Shown one piece after another: positions 43,806 through 54,064 of a stretch of 64,000 nt of DNA (the first letter of the stretch is position 1; each line of letters begins with the position of its first letter). Source of the stretch: Bacteroidota bacterium. GTDB taxonomy: Bacteria; Bacteroidota; Bacteroidia; Flavobacteriales_E; Vicingaceae. The translations under genes and the position numbers were made by a program. The notes under the pieces are model-generated. The model did no database searches. It was not told the DNA's origin and saw only the letters and a program-made list of their open reading frames with translations. The stretch is from assembly GCA_013112545.1 (NCBI GenBank), contig JABFGJ010000011.1:55058-119057 (forward strand). Direction: 5' to 3'.

Positions 43806-45902
43806 ATGGAAATGCTACTGGAGGAGAAAAGGGATATAAATGGAGAAAATATGAAAAAGTTAGGAAAAGCAACATTAAAGAAAGCATTCGAATTGATGGC
43901 AACTGCCAAGTCAATGACTGAGCTTTATGAAGAGAATTTTAAAGTGGTTTCAAAATATGTGCATGCTACTTCTAGAGGGCATGAAGCGATCCAAATTGCT
44001 TTGGGAATGCAATTGAAGAAACAAGATTACGCATATCCCTATTATAGAGATGACTCCATGATTTTAAGCATTGGAATGCAGCCTTACGATTTGATGTTAC
44101 AGCTGATGGCCAAAAAAGATGATCCATTTTCTGGAGGCAGAACATATTATTCACATCCGAGTTTAAAAGACGAGGATAAAACTAAAATTCCACACCAATC
44201 TTCTGCAACGGGAATGCAGGCAATTCCAGCTACTGGTGCGGCAATGGGCATGCAATATAAAGAGTTATTAAAGATTGATGATAATGACTTCCCTTTTACT
44301 GTATGCTCTTTAGGTGATGCTTCTGTTACCGAAGGAGAAGTTGCCGAGGCTTTCCAAATGGCAGCCTTAAAGCAATTGCCAATACTTTATTTAATTCAAG
44401 ATAATGGATGGGATATTTCAGCAAATGCTGAAGAAACTCGAGCTCAAAATGCTTATGAATACATCAAAGGGTTTCATGGTATAGAGGCGCTAAGCATTGA
44501 TGGAACAGATTTTCAAGAATCTTATGAAACCATTGAAAAAGTTATAAGTATAATTAGAAAAGAAAGAAGGCCATTTTTAATTCATGCCAATGTTCCTTTG
44601 TTAAATCATCATACTTCAGGTGTGAGAATGGAATGGTATAGAGATGATTTGGCTGAGCAGAGATTAAGAGATCCTTATCCAAAAATGATAGCACTTTTGG
44701 AAGCAAATGGTTTTTCGAAAAAAGAAATAACTCAAATTGAAACAAACGCGAAGAAGAAAGTAGCATCTGATTATGAAAGAGCTTTAAAAGCTGAAGACCC
44801 AAGCCCCGAAGATTTGTTCACAAATGATTATGCTCCAACAGAAATAATGGAAGAAACCGGAGAAAGAAGTCCAGCTAATGGTGAAGAAGTAGTCATGGTT
44901 GATTGTGCTTTGCATGCTGTAGAAGAGCTGATGCGAAATAACAAGGAGTGCTTATTGTATGGTCAAGATGTTGGAGCGAGGTTGGGAGGAGTATTTAGAG
45001 AAGCGGCTACTTTAGCGCAAAAATTTGGAGGCGATCGAGTTTTCAATACTCCAATTCAAGAGGCATTTATTGTTGGGTCAACAGTTGGAATGTCTGCCGT
45101 TGGTTTAAAGCCAATTGTAGAAGTTCAATTTGCCGATTATATCTTTCCAGGAATCAATCAACTTTATACCGAATTGAGTAGAGCACATTATTTAAGCAAC
45201 GGGAAATACACGGCCAATATGATTTTACGTGTGCCAATTGGGGCTTATGGAAGTGGCGGGCCTTATCATTCTTCAAGTGTTGAAACTATAATTGCTAACA
45301 TCAAGGGAATAAAAATCGCTTATCCAAGTAATGGTGCCGATTTAAAAGGTTTAATGAAAGCAGCTTATCACGATCCAAACCCAGTTGTTATTTTTGAACA
45401 TAAGGGTCTTTATTGGTCAAAAGTGCCTGGAACACTTGCAGCTAAAACTATTGAACCTGCTGAAGATTATATTTTACCATTCGGAAAAGCAAACATAGTT
45501 CATGAAGCAAGTCTTTCAAATGTAGAATTAGGAAAATCGATGACCGTAATTACTTATGGAATGGGAGTTCATTGGGCACTAAATGCAGCTAAAGAGCATG
45601 ATGGGAAAGTAGAAATAGTTGACATCAGAACTTTAAATCCATTGGATAAAGAAACCATTTTTAATTCGGTGAAAAAACACAACCGCTGTTTGGTCTTAAC
45701 AGAGGATGCCATTGAAAATTCCTTTGCTAGAAATATTGCAGGATTAATTCAAGAAAACTGCTTTACACATTTAGAAGCCCCAGTAATGGCGATGGGATCT
45801 GAAAGTATGCCGGCAATACCATTAAATGCAGTACTGGAGCAAACAATGATTCCAAATGCGAAAAAGGTTTCAAACAAGATGCAAGAATTGCTTAATTTTT
45901 AA
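43806..45902 (+). CDS. Fused alpha/beta E1 component of branched-chain 2-oxo acid dehydrogenase
   Basis: A 698-residue fusion. Residues about 15-330 are E1 alpha with the thiamine-diphosphate region G-D-A-S-V-T-E-G-E ... D-N-G-W-D-I-S. Residues about 360-698 are E1 beta (G-Q-D-V-G-A-R-L-G-G-V-F-R, V-E-V-Q-F-A-D-Y-I-F-P, G-A-Y-G-S-G-G-P-Y-H-S). It decarboxylates branched-chain 2-oxo acids and passes the acyl group to E2 encoded 19 bp upstream. A second ATG at 43851 with a better-spaced GGAG is an alternative start. No E3 gene is present. Confidence 0.92.
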   Translation: MEMLLEEKRDINGENMKKLGKATLKKAFELMATAKSMTELYEENFKVVSKYVHATSRGHEAIQIALGMQLKKQDYAYPYYRDDSMILSIGMQPYDLMLQLMAKKDDPFSGGRTYYSHPSLKDEDKTKIPHQSSATGMQAIPATGAAMGMQYKELLKIDDNDFPFTVCSLGDASVTEGEVAEAFQMAALKQLPILYLIQDNGWDISANAEETRAQNAYEYIKGFHGIEALSIDGTDFQESYETIEKVISIIRKERRPFLIHANVPLLNHHTSGVRMEWYRDDLAEQRLRDPYPKMIALLEANGFSKKEITQIETNAKKKVASDYERALKAEDPSPEDLFTNDYAPTEIMEETGERSPANGEEVVMVDCALHAVEELMRNNKECLLYGQDVGARLGGVFREAATLAQKFGGDRVFNTPIQEAFIVGSTVGMSAVGLKPIVEVQFADYIFPGINQLYTELSRAHYLSNGKYTANMILRVPIGAYGSGGPYHSSSVETIIANIKGIKIAYPSNGADLKGLMKAAYHDPNPVVIFEHKGLYWSKVPGTLAAKTIEPAEDYILPFGKANIVHEASLSNVELGKSMTVITYGMGVHWALNAAKEHDGKVEIVDIRTLNPLDKETIFNSVKKHNRCLVLTEDAIENSFARNIAGLIQENCFTHLEAPVMAMGSESMPAIPLNAVLEQTMIPNAKKVSNKMQELLNF

Positions 45903-45961
45903 TACATAATTCGGGTTCAATAGAATAAATTATTAGCTTTAAACAATCTATTAATAATTCT

Positions 45962-48871
45962 TTGAAACGAGTTCTAAGCCTTTTATTAGTTTTATTTTGC
46001 TATAGCAAAGTCAGTGCTCAGTTTGAGTATGATATACGTTACTATGGCGAAGAGTCGGGTTTTTATGACACTGATGAAATTTCAGATATACAAGTTGACT
46101 CCGAAGGTTATGTTTGGATTGTTTCCTTTTCAGGTATAACGAGGTATGATGGAGAAGTGTTTGAGAAATTTAAAAGCAATAATATAACTCATTCAAATTT
46201 TTTAAGATTTTATGAAGGAGCAGATGGTATAAAAGTAATCACCGATGATGAGGGTAGATTATTCTTTGTAGATTCTGACTCTTTGATTGGACATACTTTA
46301 AACGATTCATTGGTGAAATATAATCGATTTAAATTATGGATTGATATACAAGTTAAAAGCAAAAACAATATTACGGTTTCTTATAGAGGATTTCACACAA
46401 ATTGTTATCTTTTACTGGGTACAGAAATCGTAAAATTGAATTATCCTAGATATGAATCATTCAGGGGAATTAATGTCTTTATTAACGACAAGCTTAACAT
46501 TTACCATACTACAGATAGTTCCTCTTTTCATTTAAATGGCACCTTTTCTCTACAAGATAATAATCAGAAAATACTAGATAGTATTGTGTTTACTGATGAA
46601 CAATATCTTATTCAGCCAGAATATATTAAACTTCCGAATGGTGAATATTTATTGATAGTTGGTAGAAATTATTTAATTCACCTTAATGAAAATAAGATAC
46701 TATCAAAACTAAAAATTGGGAGACTGTCTCGTATTTTTCTAGACTCTCAAGGAAGATTATGGCTTTCAACCTTAGATGGAGAGATATATGTGAACGAAAC
46801 AAATGATTATTCTTCAAAAGAGAATTTTATAAGATTAAAAATTCAAAATTATTCTGTCTCTTCTGAAGATAAGCAAGGGGGAATTTGGATGTATTCTAAA
46901 AATGGGAAAATTCAAAGGTTGGATATCGACTTGAATATAATAAGCAAAACAAAAAATGCTAATCTGACGAGCTTTGTTGGTTTAAATAACAATATAGTTT
47001 ATTATTCTACTGCTAATCGCCAATTAAAATGGATTAACTTAAATACGAAGGATAAGGATTCGTTATTTATCGAATCCATGAAAGACAATGAGTTAGTTAG
47101 TTATTTGAAAATTTCAGATTCCATAACATGGGTGACATCTCGATTACAAGTTGTAAAGCTAAAAGATTCAATGGCCGAGGTAATACAATTTAACGAACTT
47201 TTATACCCCAATTTTAGAAAAAATAATTCCAGTGTTATTAAATTGGGAAAGAATTATGATAGTGATGATCTAATCATTGGTTCACACAATAGATTTCTTT
47301 TTGTTGTAGACAAAGGTTTTAAATTCAAAAAACACATTGAGTTTAAATCGATAATAACAAGTGTAATTAAGCATTCAGATTTTATATACGTCGGAACAAA
47401 GAATGGGCTTTTTAAAGGTAGTTTATCTGATTTTATATTTAAACAAGTTAAAAAGCATAGAATACAAGGAACTATATTGAATTTATTATGCTTTGATAAG
47501 GGTATTTGGTTTAACGCTAATAATAAAGGCGTTTTTTATTTTAAAAATGAAAAGTTAAATGAACTTGTTGTAAACGAGTGTATAATTACTGATCCAACCA
47601 TAGTCCTCAGGGATACGAATGAATTATGGATATTGTCAAAATCTATAAACATAAAACTAGTTAAGGAGGACAGCTTGACAATGGAGTCATTTGAACCAAT
47701 AAAAAATTATAGAGTTAAAGGGTTTGTAAATGATCAAAAAAATTTAGTCTTTGTTACTCAAAAAAGTGGGTTGGTCGTATTGCCATTTATAAACCTGGAA
47801 AACAAGCAATTGAGTTACCCTGATTTCTTTATTGAAAATGTTAGTAATGGAGTGTCAACTATAGCTCCTATTAATTCAGTTTATGAAACAAAATACTCGC
47901 AAAGGACTATAAATATTATGCTTAGGTCTATTTCTTTTATAAATGATAAAGTATCCTATCGCTATAAATTATCAAACATTGAAGAAGCCTGGAATGTAAC
48001 AAATCAGAGAAGAATTCAATATTTACAATTACCTCCAGGCAATTACACTTTCGAACTACAAGCAAGAACAGGATCTAAACCTTGGAGTGATTCTAAAATA
48101 ATTCATATTAATGTAGCCAAACCTTATTGGCAAGAACTCTGGTTTTTAACTGCAATTGCTATTATACTTACATTGTTAATCTATTGGTTTGTTAAGAGTC
48201 GAATAAAAGCATCAAAGAGAAACGATGAATTAATTATCAACAATATGAAAGCGGAACAAAGAGCGTTAAGAGCTCAAATTGATCCTCATTTTATTTTTAA
48301 CATTATTTCCTCAGCGCAATATTTTATTGTTTCTAACAACAACATTAAAGCGAATGAATTTCTGAACATGTTTTCTAGTGTTTTGAGAAGCAATTTAGAA
48401 TTAGCTGGGATGAATACAATTACATTAAAACAAGAAATTGAATTTATTGATAAGTATATAAAGCTAGAGCAATTTCGATTAGAAGGGAAATTTGACTATG
48501 AAATTTATAGTCATAAGATTGCGAATTGCTTGCAAGAAGAAATACCTCAGTTTATGCTTCAACCATTTATTGAAAATGCAATACAACATGGTCTTAAAGA
48601 TATAAATGGTAAAGGTTTGCTAACAATAGATTTTGAATTAGAAAAAGAATTCTTTAAAGTTACGATAGAGGATAATGGCTGGGGTATAAAATTTATTCAA
48701 AAGTTAAAAGAAAAATATAATACTAAGCGGGAAACTTTTGGAATTGAAATAACTAAAGAACGCTTATTATTGTACAATAAAAACAAAAAATCTATAGAAA
48801 TTATAGATTTAGTTGAAGAAGAAAAAAGGGGAACAAGGATAGTCATTTATATAAAAAGAATATTATTATGA
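45962..48871 (+). CDS. Two-component regulator propeller histidine kinase (LytS-like)
   Basis: A 969-residue sensor. A signal peptide (ends near residue 19) is followed by a periplasmic beta-propeller (about 25-620, with repeated short D-S-x-G-x-x-W blocks), a Y_Y_Y domain (about 635-715) and a transmembrane helix (about 722-742). The kinase is of the His_kinase/LytS type, with phospho-acceptor His776 in D-P-H-F-I-F-N and an ATPase N-box F-I-E-N-A-I-Q-H-G. The start is TTG at 45962, giving the signal peptide. It overlaps its response regulator gene by 4 bp. Confidence 0.9.
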   Translation: MKRVLSLLLVLFCYSKVSAQFEYDIRYYGEESGFYDTDEISDIQVDSEGYVWIVSFSGITRYDGEVFEKFKSNNITHSNFLRFYEGADGIKVITDDEGRLFFVDSDSLIGHTLNDSLVKYNRFKLWIDIQVKSKNNITVSYRGFHTNCYLLLGTEIVKLNYPRYESFRGINVFINDKLNIYHTTDSSSFHLNGTFSLQDNNQKILDSIVFTDEQYLIQPEYIKLPNGEYLLIVGRNYLIHLNENKILSKLKIGRLSRIFLDSQGRLWLSTLDGEIYVNETNDYSSKENFIRLKIQNYSVSSEDKQGGIWMYSKNGKIQRLDIDLNIISKTKNANLTSFVGLNNNIVYYSTANRQLKWINLNTKDKDSLFIESMKDNELVSYLKISDSITWVTSRLQVVKLKDSMAEVIQFNELLYPNFRKNNSSVIKLGKNYDSDDLIIGSHNRFLFVVDKGFKFKKHIEFKSIITSVIKHSDFIYVGTKNGLFKGSLSDFIFKQVKKHRIQGTILNLLCFDKGIWFNANNKGVFYFKNEKLNELVVNECIITDPTIVLRDTNELWILSKSINIKLVKEDSLTMESFEPIKNYRVKGFVNDQKNLVFVTQKSGLVVLPFINLENKQLSYPDFFIENVSNGVSTIAPINSVYETKYSQRTINIMLRSISFINDKVSYRYKLSNIEEAWNVTNQRRIQYLQLPPGNYTFELQARTGSKPWSDSKIIHINVAKPYWQELWFLTAIAIILTLLIYWFVKSRIKASKRNDELIINNMKAEQRALRAQIDPHFIFNIISSAQYFIVSNNNIKANEFLNMFSSVLRSNLELAGMNTITLKQEIEFIDKYIKLEQFRLEGKFDYEIYSHKIANCLQEEIPQFMLQPFIENAIQHGLKDINGKGLLTIDFELEKEFFKVTIEDNGWGIKFIQKLKEKYNTKRETFGIEITKERLLLYNKNKKSIEIIDLVEEEKRGTRIVIYIKRILL

Positions 48872-49584
48872 AAGCATTAATTTTAGATGATGAACCTTTA
48901 CCCGCAAAATATTTAAGGGAGTTAGTGATTCAACACTGCAAGCTAGTTAGCACTTGCATAATTATGAATGATCCTGTAGCGGCATTAGAATATTTAAAAG
49001 AAAATCATTGTGACCTGATATTTCTGGATGTAGAAATGCCAAAAATGACTGGATTAAATTTTTTGGAAAATGCAGAGATTGATGAAGATACTGCAGTTGT
49101 GTTTACTACAGCATATAAAACTTATGCCCTTGAAGCATTTAAAGTTAATGCAATTCATTATCTAGTTAAACCGATTAATCTAGCTGAATTATTAATAGCT
49201 GTAAATAAGGTTTTTGAATATTTAAAAGCTAAAAATATTTTAAAACAATCTAAAAACGACCAGAGTTATTTAACCGTTTTTGATGGCGAAAGGTATCGTG
49301 TTTTAGCTTACTCAAATATTTTAAGTTTACACGCAAGCGGGAGCTATACTAAGATTGTCTTATCCAACGAAAAAGACATCTTACTAACTAAAAGACTAGG
49401 GTCTATTTTTAAAGAATTAGACAATGAAAAGTTTATCCGTTGCCATAAATCTCATGGTGTTAATATTAGCAAGATTAAAATAATTAACAAATCAGAATCG
49501 AACATACAATTAATAAACGGGTCTATCGTACCGTTTTCAAATTCTAACCGAAAAGTGGTTATAGAAAAGTTCCAAAAGGCATAA
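48868..49584 (+). CDS. LytTR family response regulator
   Basis: A 238-residue regulator with a receiver domain (acidic pair D8-D9, phospho-acceptor Asp54 in I-F-L-D-V-E-M-P, K-P near 105) and a C-terminal LytTR DNA-binding domain (about 140-235; H-A-S-G-S-Y-T-K-I near 151, F-I-R-C-H-K-S-H near 190). It is the partner of the kinase just upstream (ATGA overlap). No target site is evident nearby. Confidence 0.94.
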   Translation: MKALILDDEPLPAKYLRELVIQHCKLVSTCIIMNDPVAALEYLKENHCDLIFLDVEMPKMTGLNFLENAEIDEDTAVVFTTAYKTYALEAFKVNAIHYLVKPINLAELLIAVNKVFEYLKAKNILKQSKNDQSYLTVFDGERYRVLAYSNILSLHASGSYTKIVLSNEKDILLTKRLGSIFKELDNEKFIRCHKSHGVNISKIKIINKSESNIQLINGSIVPFSNSNRKVVIEKFQKA

Positions 49585-49716
49585 AACCTTCATTCATGAA
49601 AAATAAACACCCATTTATGAAGTCACTAATAAAACTTTGAAAATCATTATTATAATTGTAGAGTATTACTTTGGTTAGTTTACATATTGAAGGCTCCAAC
49701 TAAAATTGAAGGATAG

Positions 49717-49746
49717 AAAGTTCAGTGTTTATATACTGGACTTTTT
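49717..49746. terminator. Bidirectional terminator
   Basis: 10-bp arms (49717-49726 and 49735-49744, one G-U pair) with an 8-nt loop, a T run on the plus side, lying between the convergent response regulator and aminotransferase genes. Confidence 0.8.
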
Positions 49747-50851
49747 ATTTTATTCCTTTATAAACTTCAATAAATCGCTCGTTCGCTTCTTGTGTTCCTA
49801 TTGTTAGACGAATACAACCTGGTGCACCGAAATTATCTCCAGGTCTAACCATAACTCCTTCATTTAGCATTTTTTGTGTAAAATCTAAAGAGCTTATTTC
49901 TACTTTAAAGAGTATGAAATTTCCTTGAGTTGGCCAGTATGTTATCCCCAATTCATCAAATTTCTGATAAAACCATTTTTTCCCTTCCCAAATCATTTTT
50001 TGAGATTTCTGAACATGATCTTCATCTTTTAGCGCTTCATAGGCAGCAAGAGTAGATAAGGAGTTGATTCTAAAAGGTCGAAATATTTTATTTAAATACT
50101 CTCCAATAAATGGAGTAGTTAAACCATAGCCAACTCTAAGACCTGCAAGACCATATATCTTTGAAAAAGTGTGCAAGCCTATTATATTTCTTCCTTGCTT
50201 TATATAGTCTTTGGCGTAAGGAAAATCTTCGGCATCAACAAAGTGGAAATAAACTTCGTCATATACTACAATTACGTCTTGAGGTAAACCATCTAATAAA
50301 CGCTCAAAATCAGTTTTATTTACATATGTCCCAGTCGGATTATTCGGATTAGTTACAAAAACCAAAGCAGTTTTATCTGTGATAGCGTTTAAAATGGCAT
50401 CAACATTTATTTGGTAATCAGGCAGTTCTAAAGGGATGTCAATCACAATTCCGCCTTCCAATTCAATTATATTGGTATAAGGTGAGAAAGTAGGGCTACT
50501 AATGATACATTCTGAACCTACACTCACTAAACCTCTACAAATGATTTCTAAAACCTCTACACCACTATTGGCTGTAATAAATTGACCCGATTTTAATTCT
50601 TGATTATAAAAATCAGCCAAGACATCTTGAAATTGGTAATCATCGTAAAAATCATATTCATAAACTCCTTCAGTTGCTTTCCGAATGGCCTCAAGTGCTA
50701 AAAGAGAAGCACCTAACATATTTTCATTTGAAGATAGCTTATAAAATGAATCCCATTTCTTTTTGTTGGGAGTTGGTTTTCTCAGTTGAAACCGACTAGC
50801 TTTTTCAATATGTTCTTTAAACAAGGGATGTTTTTTAGCTTGAAAACTCAT
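49745..50851 (-). CDS. PLP-dependent class I/II aminotransferase, HisC-like
   Basis: A 368-residue fold-type I aminotransferase. The N-terminal S-S-N-E-N region, N-P-N-N-P-T-G-T near 170, Y-D-E-V-Y near 197 and the PLP lysine in T-F-S-K-I-Y-G-L-A-G-L-R-V-G-Y near 231 are as in histidinol-phosphate aminotransferases. There is no histidine operon beside it, so it may act on histidinol phosphate or aromatic substrates; I give no symbol. Confidence 0.86.
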   Translation of the reverse strand: MSFQAKKHPLFKEHIEKASRFQLRKPTPNKKKWDSFYKLSSNENMLGASLLALEAIRKATEGVYEYDFYDDYQFQDVLADFYNQELKSGQFITANSGVEVLEIICRGLVSVGSECIISSPTFSPYTNIIELEGGIVIDIPLELPDYQINVDAILNAITDKTALVFVTNPNNPTGTYVNKTDFERLLDGLPQDVIVVYDEVYFHFVDAEDFPYAKDYIKQGRNIIGLHTFSKIYGLAGLRVGYGLTTPFIGEYLNKIFRPFRINSLSTLAAYEALKDEDHVQKSQKMIWEGKKWFYQKFDELGITYWPTQGNFILFKVEISSLDFTQKMLNEGVMVRPGDNFGAPGCIRLTIGTQEANERFIEVYKGIK

Positions 50852-50996
50852 AAATTATTAGGTATAGAATTGCGCCCAAATTTAAGGATAATAGCCAGAG
50901 GAATTGGAATATTTAACGAGCAATTCTCGTTTTTAATGGACAATGCTAGCTAGTATTCTAATTTATAATTTCAAAAAAAACCAATTAACATTTAAG

Positions 50997-51026
50997 ATTG
51001 TATTGATGTATATACACGTACTTTTG
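50997..51026 (+). promoter_or_regulatory. Candidate promoter of the ABC exporter gene
   Basis: ATTG (50997-51000), 18 bp, then TACTTTTG (51019-51026), a full match to TAnnTTTG. It lies only 4 bp before the ATG at 51031, so either transcription begins at or near that ATG (leaderless mRNA) or the true start is the ATG at 51079. Confidence 0.5.
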
Positions 51027-51030
51027 AAAT

Positions 51031-52794
51031 ATGAAAAAAGAGAGTGTGAAAAACCAAGATAAAAAATCAAAAGTGACCATGGCAAGTGCTTTTAGAACAA
51101 TTATTTGGCCTAGAAGAAAGCTTGTATTTATAGGCTTAATTTTGATAGTAATCAGTCGTTTAGCTAGTTTAGTTTTGCCATGGAAAAGCAAGGAGCTTTT
51201 AGATGTTGTAATACCAAACAAAGACTTTGAATTACTAAAGTATTTATTGATAATTGTAGGTTTAGCAATATTGGTTCAAGCTGTAACTTCTTTTTTATTG
51301 ACCAAAATATTAAGTGTACAAGCTCAATATTTAATTTCAGAGTTGAGAGCTCAAGTGCAGAAAAAAGTGTTGTCTTTGCCAATTCGTTTTTTTGATAATA
51401 CTAAGTCTGGAGCATTGGTTTCTAGAATAATGACTGATGTTGAGGGTGTAAGAAACCTAATTGGAACTGGACTTGTTCAAATGGTAGGTGGAACCATAAC
51501 AGCTGTTATTTCTTTGGTTTTACTTATTAAAATCAGTCCTTCAATGACGCTATTTGTTTTAGCACCTGTTTCTATATTTGGAATGGTTGCGCTTAAAGCT
51601 TTTAAATACATACGGCCAATTTTTAGAAAAAGAGGAGTTATAAATGCTGAGGTTACTGGCCGACTAACAGAAACTTTAGCTGGAGTTAGGGTCATAAAAG
51701 CATTTAATGCAGAAGTTCAAGAAAATAAAATTTTTGAAGAAGGCGTGAATCGTTTGTTTCTAAACGTAAAGAAAAGTTTAACAGCAACTGCTCTAATGAC
51801 AAGTTCTTCTTCTTTTTTATTGGGAATTGCATCCACAGGTATTATGGGAATTGGAGGTTATAAAATAATGTCAGGAGACTTAACTGTCGGTGATTTCTTG
51901 TCATTTACCTTGCTACTTGGTTTTATGATTGCACCCATTGTACAGATGAGCAACATCGGAAGTCAGTTAACTGAAGCACTTGCCGGACTAGACAGAACAG
52001 AAGAACTTATGAACATGACCACCGAAGAAGAGGAATTGAATCGAACAATTGAATTAAAGAATATTCGAGGAGATATCAAATTTGAGAATGTTTCTTTTGC
52101 TTATGAAGAAAATAAAGAAGTTTTGCATGGAATTACCTTTGATGCACCAAAAGGTTCTGTCACTGCATTGGTAGGTAGTTCAGGTTCAGGTAAGTCAACA
52201 ATAGCGGGTTTAGTAGCTACATTTTTGAATCCACAAGCAGGTAAAATAAGTATAGATGAGTATGATCTTTCTAAAGTTAATTTAAGTAGTTATCGAAAAA
52301 ACTTAGGTGTTGTATTGCAAGATGAATTTCTGTTTGAAGGAACTATTCGTGAAAATATTTTATTCCCTCGACCAAACGCTAGCGAAGAGCAATTGCAAAG
52401 TGCTGTAAAAGCTGCTTATGTTAATGAATTTACAGATAGATTTGAATACGGTTTAGACACCTTAATTGGTGAACGTGGAGTAAAATTATCTGGAGGCCAA
52501 AGGCAGCGAATTGCCATTGCTAGGGCCATTTTGGCGGATCCTAAAATTATTATTTTGGATGAAGCAACTTCTAATTTAGACAATGAAAGCGAAGCATTAA
52601 TTCAGAAAAGTTTAACTGAATTAATGAAAGGACGAACCACTTTTGTGATAGCACATCGCTTAACTACAATTAAAAAAGCAAATCAAATTTTAGTTATCGA
52701 AAACGGGAAAATAGCAGAAAGAGGAAACCACGATGAATTAATCGCTAAAGAAGGAAGATATTTTGACTTATTCACCTATCAGAGTAGAATATAG
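51031..52794 (+). CDS. ABC transporter, fused permease and ATPase (MsbA/exporter type)
   Basis: A 587-residue half-transporter. A six-helix ABC exporter membrane domain (about 30-320) is followed by an ATPase with Walker A G-S-S-G-S-G-K-S-T near 383, signature L-S-G-G-Q-R-Q-R near 487 and Walker B I-I-I-L-D-E-A. It would work as a homodimer; lipid, drug or peptide substrates are all possible. The promoter position suggests the start could be at 51079. Confidence 0.92.
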   Translation: MKKESVKNQDKKSKVTMASAFRTIIWPRRKLVFIGLILIVISRLASLVLPWKSKELLDVVIPNKDFELLKYLLIIVGLAILVQAVTSFLLTKILSVQAQYLISELRAQVQKKVLSLPIRFFDNTKSGALVSRIMTDVEGVRNLIGTGLVQMVGGTITAVISLVLLIKISPSMTLFVLAPVSIFGMVALKAFKYIRPIFRKRGVINAEVTGRLTETLAGVRVIKAFNAEVQENKIFEEGVNRLFLNVKKSLTATALMTSSSSFLLGIASTGIMGIGGYKIMSGDLTVGDFLSFTLLLGFMIAPIVQMSNIGSQLTEALAGLDRTEELMNMTTEEEELNRTIELKNIRGDIKFENVSFAYEENKEVLHGITFDAPKGSVTALVGSSGSGKSTIAGLVATFLNPQAGKISIDEYDLSKVNLSSYRKNLGVVLQDEFLFEGTIRENILFPRPNASEEQLQSAVKAAYVNEFTDRFEYGLDTLIGERGVKLSGGQRQRIAIARAILADPKIIILDEATSNLDNESEALIQKSLTELMKGRTTFVIAHRLTTIKKANQILVIENGKIAERGNHDELIAKEGRYFDLFTYQSRI

Positions 52795-52844
52795 AGGGAT
52801 AATTGAACTAATTATTTGAGTACTTTCACACCAAAATATACTAG

Positions 52845-53225
52845 ATGGAAACAACAAAAAATAAAAAAATAGCTTCTTATGTAATCCAAGGAGTTGTGGC
52901 ACTCATGTTTTTAATGGGAGCAATCAATAATCTGATGCAAACTGAAATGGCAATTATTGGAGCAACTACTATGGGATACCAAGAGACCTCTGTTTTTTCA
53001 ATGGGAGTTGTCTTATTAGCGGCTACTATTCTTTATTTATTTCCAAAAACAATAGTGCTTGGAGCTGCATTTTTAACTGCATGGCTTGGAGGGGCAGTAG
53101 CTACTCATTTAATAAATGAAGACCCAATGATTAATTTTATATTTCCAATCATTTTTGGAATTTTAATATGGGTTTCAATTTGGCTAAGGAGTGAAAAACT
53201 AAGAGATGTCTTTCCAATAAATTGA
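52845..53225 (+). CDS. DoxX-like small membrane protein
   Basis: A 126-residue protein with four predicted transmembrane helices (about residues 10-27, 48-66, 70-86 and 95-113). Topology and length fit the DoxX-like family, of mixed and mostly unknown function. It is 50 bp after the ABC gene and converges with the TMEM175-like gene (8-bp gap). Confidence 0.7.
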   Translation: METTKNKKIASYVIQGVVALMFLMGAINNLMQTEMAIIGATTMGYQETSVFSMGVVLLAATILYLFPKTIVLGAAFLTAWLGGAVATHLINEDPMINFIFPIIFGILIWVSIWLRSEKLRDVFPIN

Positions 53226-53233
53226 TATTTAGT

Positions 53234-53857
53234 TCAAAATGAACCATATCTTTTTCTAGACCAAACGCCGTGAAACCAGCATATTGGACCAAGTAACATG
53301 TATATCATGCCAGATAATCCGAATTGCAAACCTATTTTTAAATAAGAAAGTAAAATAGAGATAGCAGCTATAAAAACGAAAATTCCAAAATGCCGAGCGT
53401 AAAAGAGCATTTTAATTGGAGCTAAGTTCTCTTGGTCTTTCTTGTAAGTGTAATAATACATGATAGATAGACTTAGAAATATAAAAAATATAGCAGAACC
53501 ATAAAGCTCAAAAAGATTAGAAAGGCTATCTTGAGTTACAGCAAACTGCCTAAATATAGAATATAGTATGCTTTTAAGTGGAAAGATAAAATATAAAACT
53601 GAAAACAAAAACACGGCATTAAATGCTATCACCCAATTGTCCATGTAGTTTGTCCTTCTAAAGAAATTGTAGTGGGCTTTCCAAAGTAGGATAAGTATAA
53701 AAAAGCTGATAAAGAAACTTGCAAAGCTTACAGTGTCTATGTTAAGTGCAGTGTCGCTTTGTCCATTATCTAAAGTAGCTGCCAGCAGAGTTGCTGCAAA
53801 TGCAAAAACTCCGTCACTTAATGCTTCAACCCTTGAAATATTATGTAAAAATTTCAT
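53234..53857 (-). CDS. TMEM175/DUF1211 family membrane protein
   Basis: A 207-residue protein with about six transmembrane helices. The N-terminus R-V-E-A-L-S-D-G-V-F-A-F-A-A-T-L-L matches the TMEM175/DUF1211 signature, where this first helix lines a K+ pore. Bacterial members are potassium channels in some tested cases; whether this one conducts K+ is inferred. Confidence 0.88.
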   Translation of the reverse strand: MKFLHNISRVEALSDGVFAFAATLLAATLDNGQSDTALNIDTVSFASFFISFFILILLWKAHYNFFRRTNYMDNWVIAFNAVFLFSVLYFIFPLKSILYSIFRQFAVTQDSLSNLFELYGSAIFFIFLSLSIMYYYTYKKDQENLAPIKMLFYARHFGIFVFIAAISILLSYLKIGLQFGLSGMIYMLLGPICWFHGVWSRKRYGSF

Positions 53858-54064
53858 GGAATAAAAATAATTAAAATCAATTTTAAAAAGGAAAATGCAA
53901 ATTCAGTCCTAAAAACAAATGAATGTGCTAATATAAAGTAGTGATAAAGATTATTGATTTTCAATGAACACTATCGAAATGAAATGAATCAAAATTTACA
54001 GCTAATGGTTTTTATTTTTACAACCTGATTTTAAAAATGAAATTATGGAAATAGACAATCAAAA

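Noticed and set aside
53951..53972. TTGATTTTCAATGA as a further FNR-type box
   Set aside because: The second half-site does not match ATCAA (AATGA), so symmetry fails.
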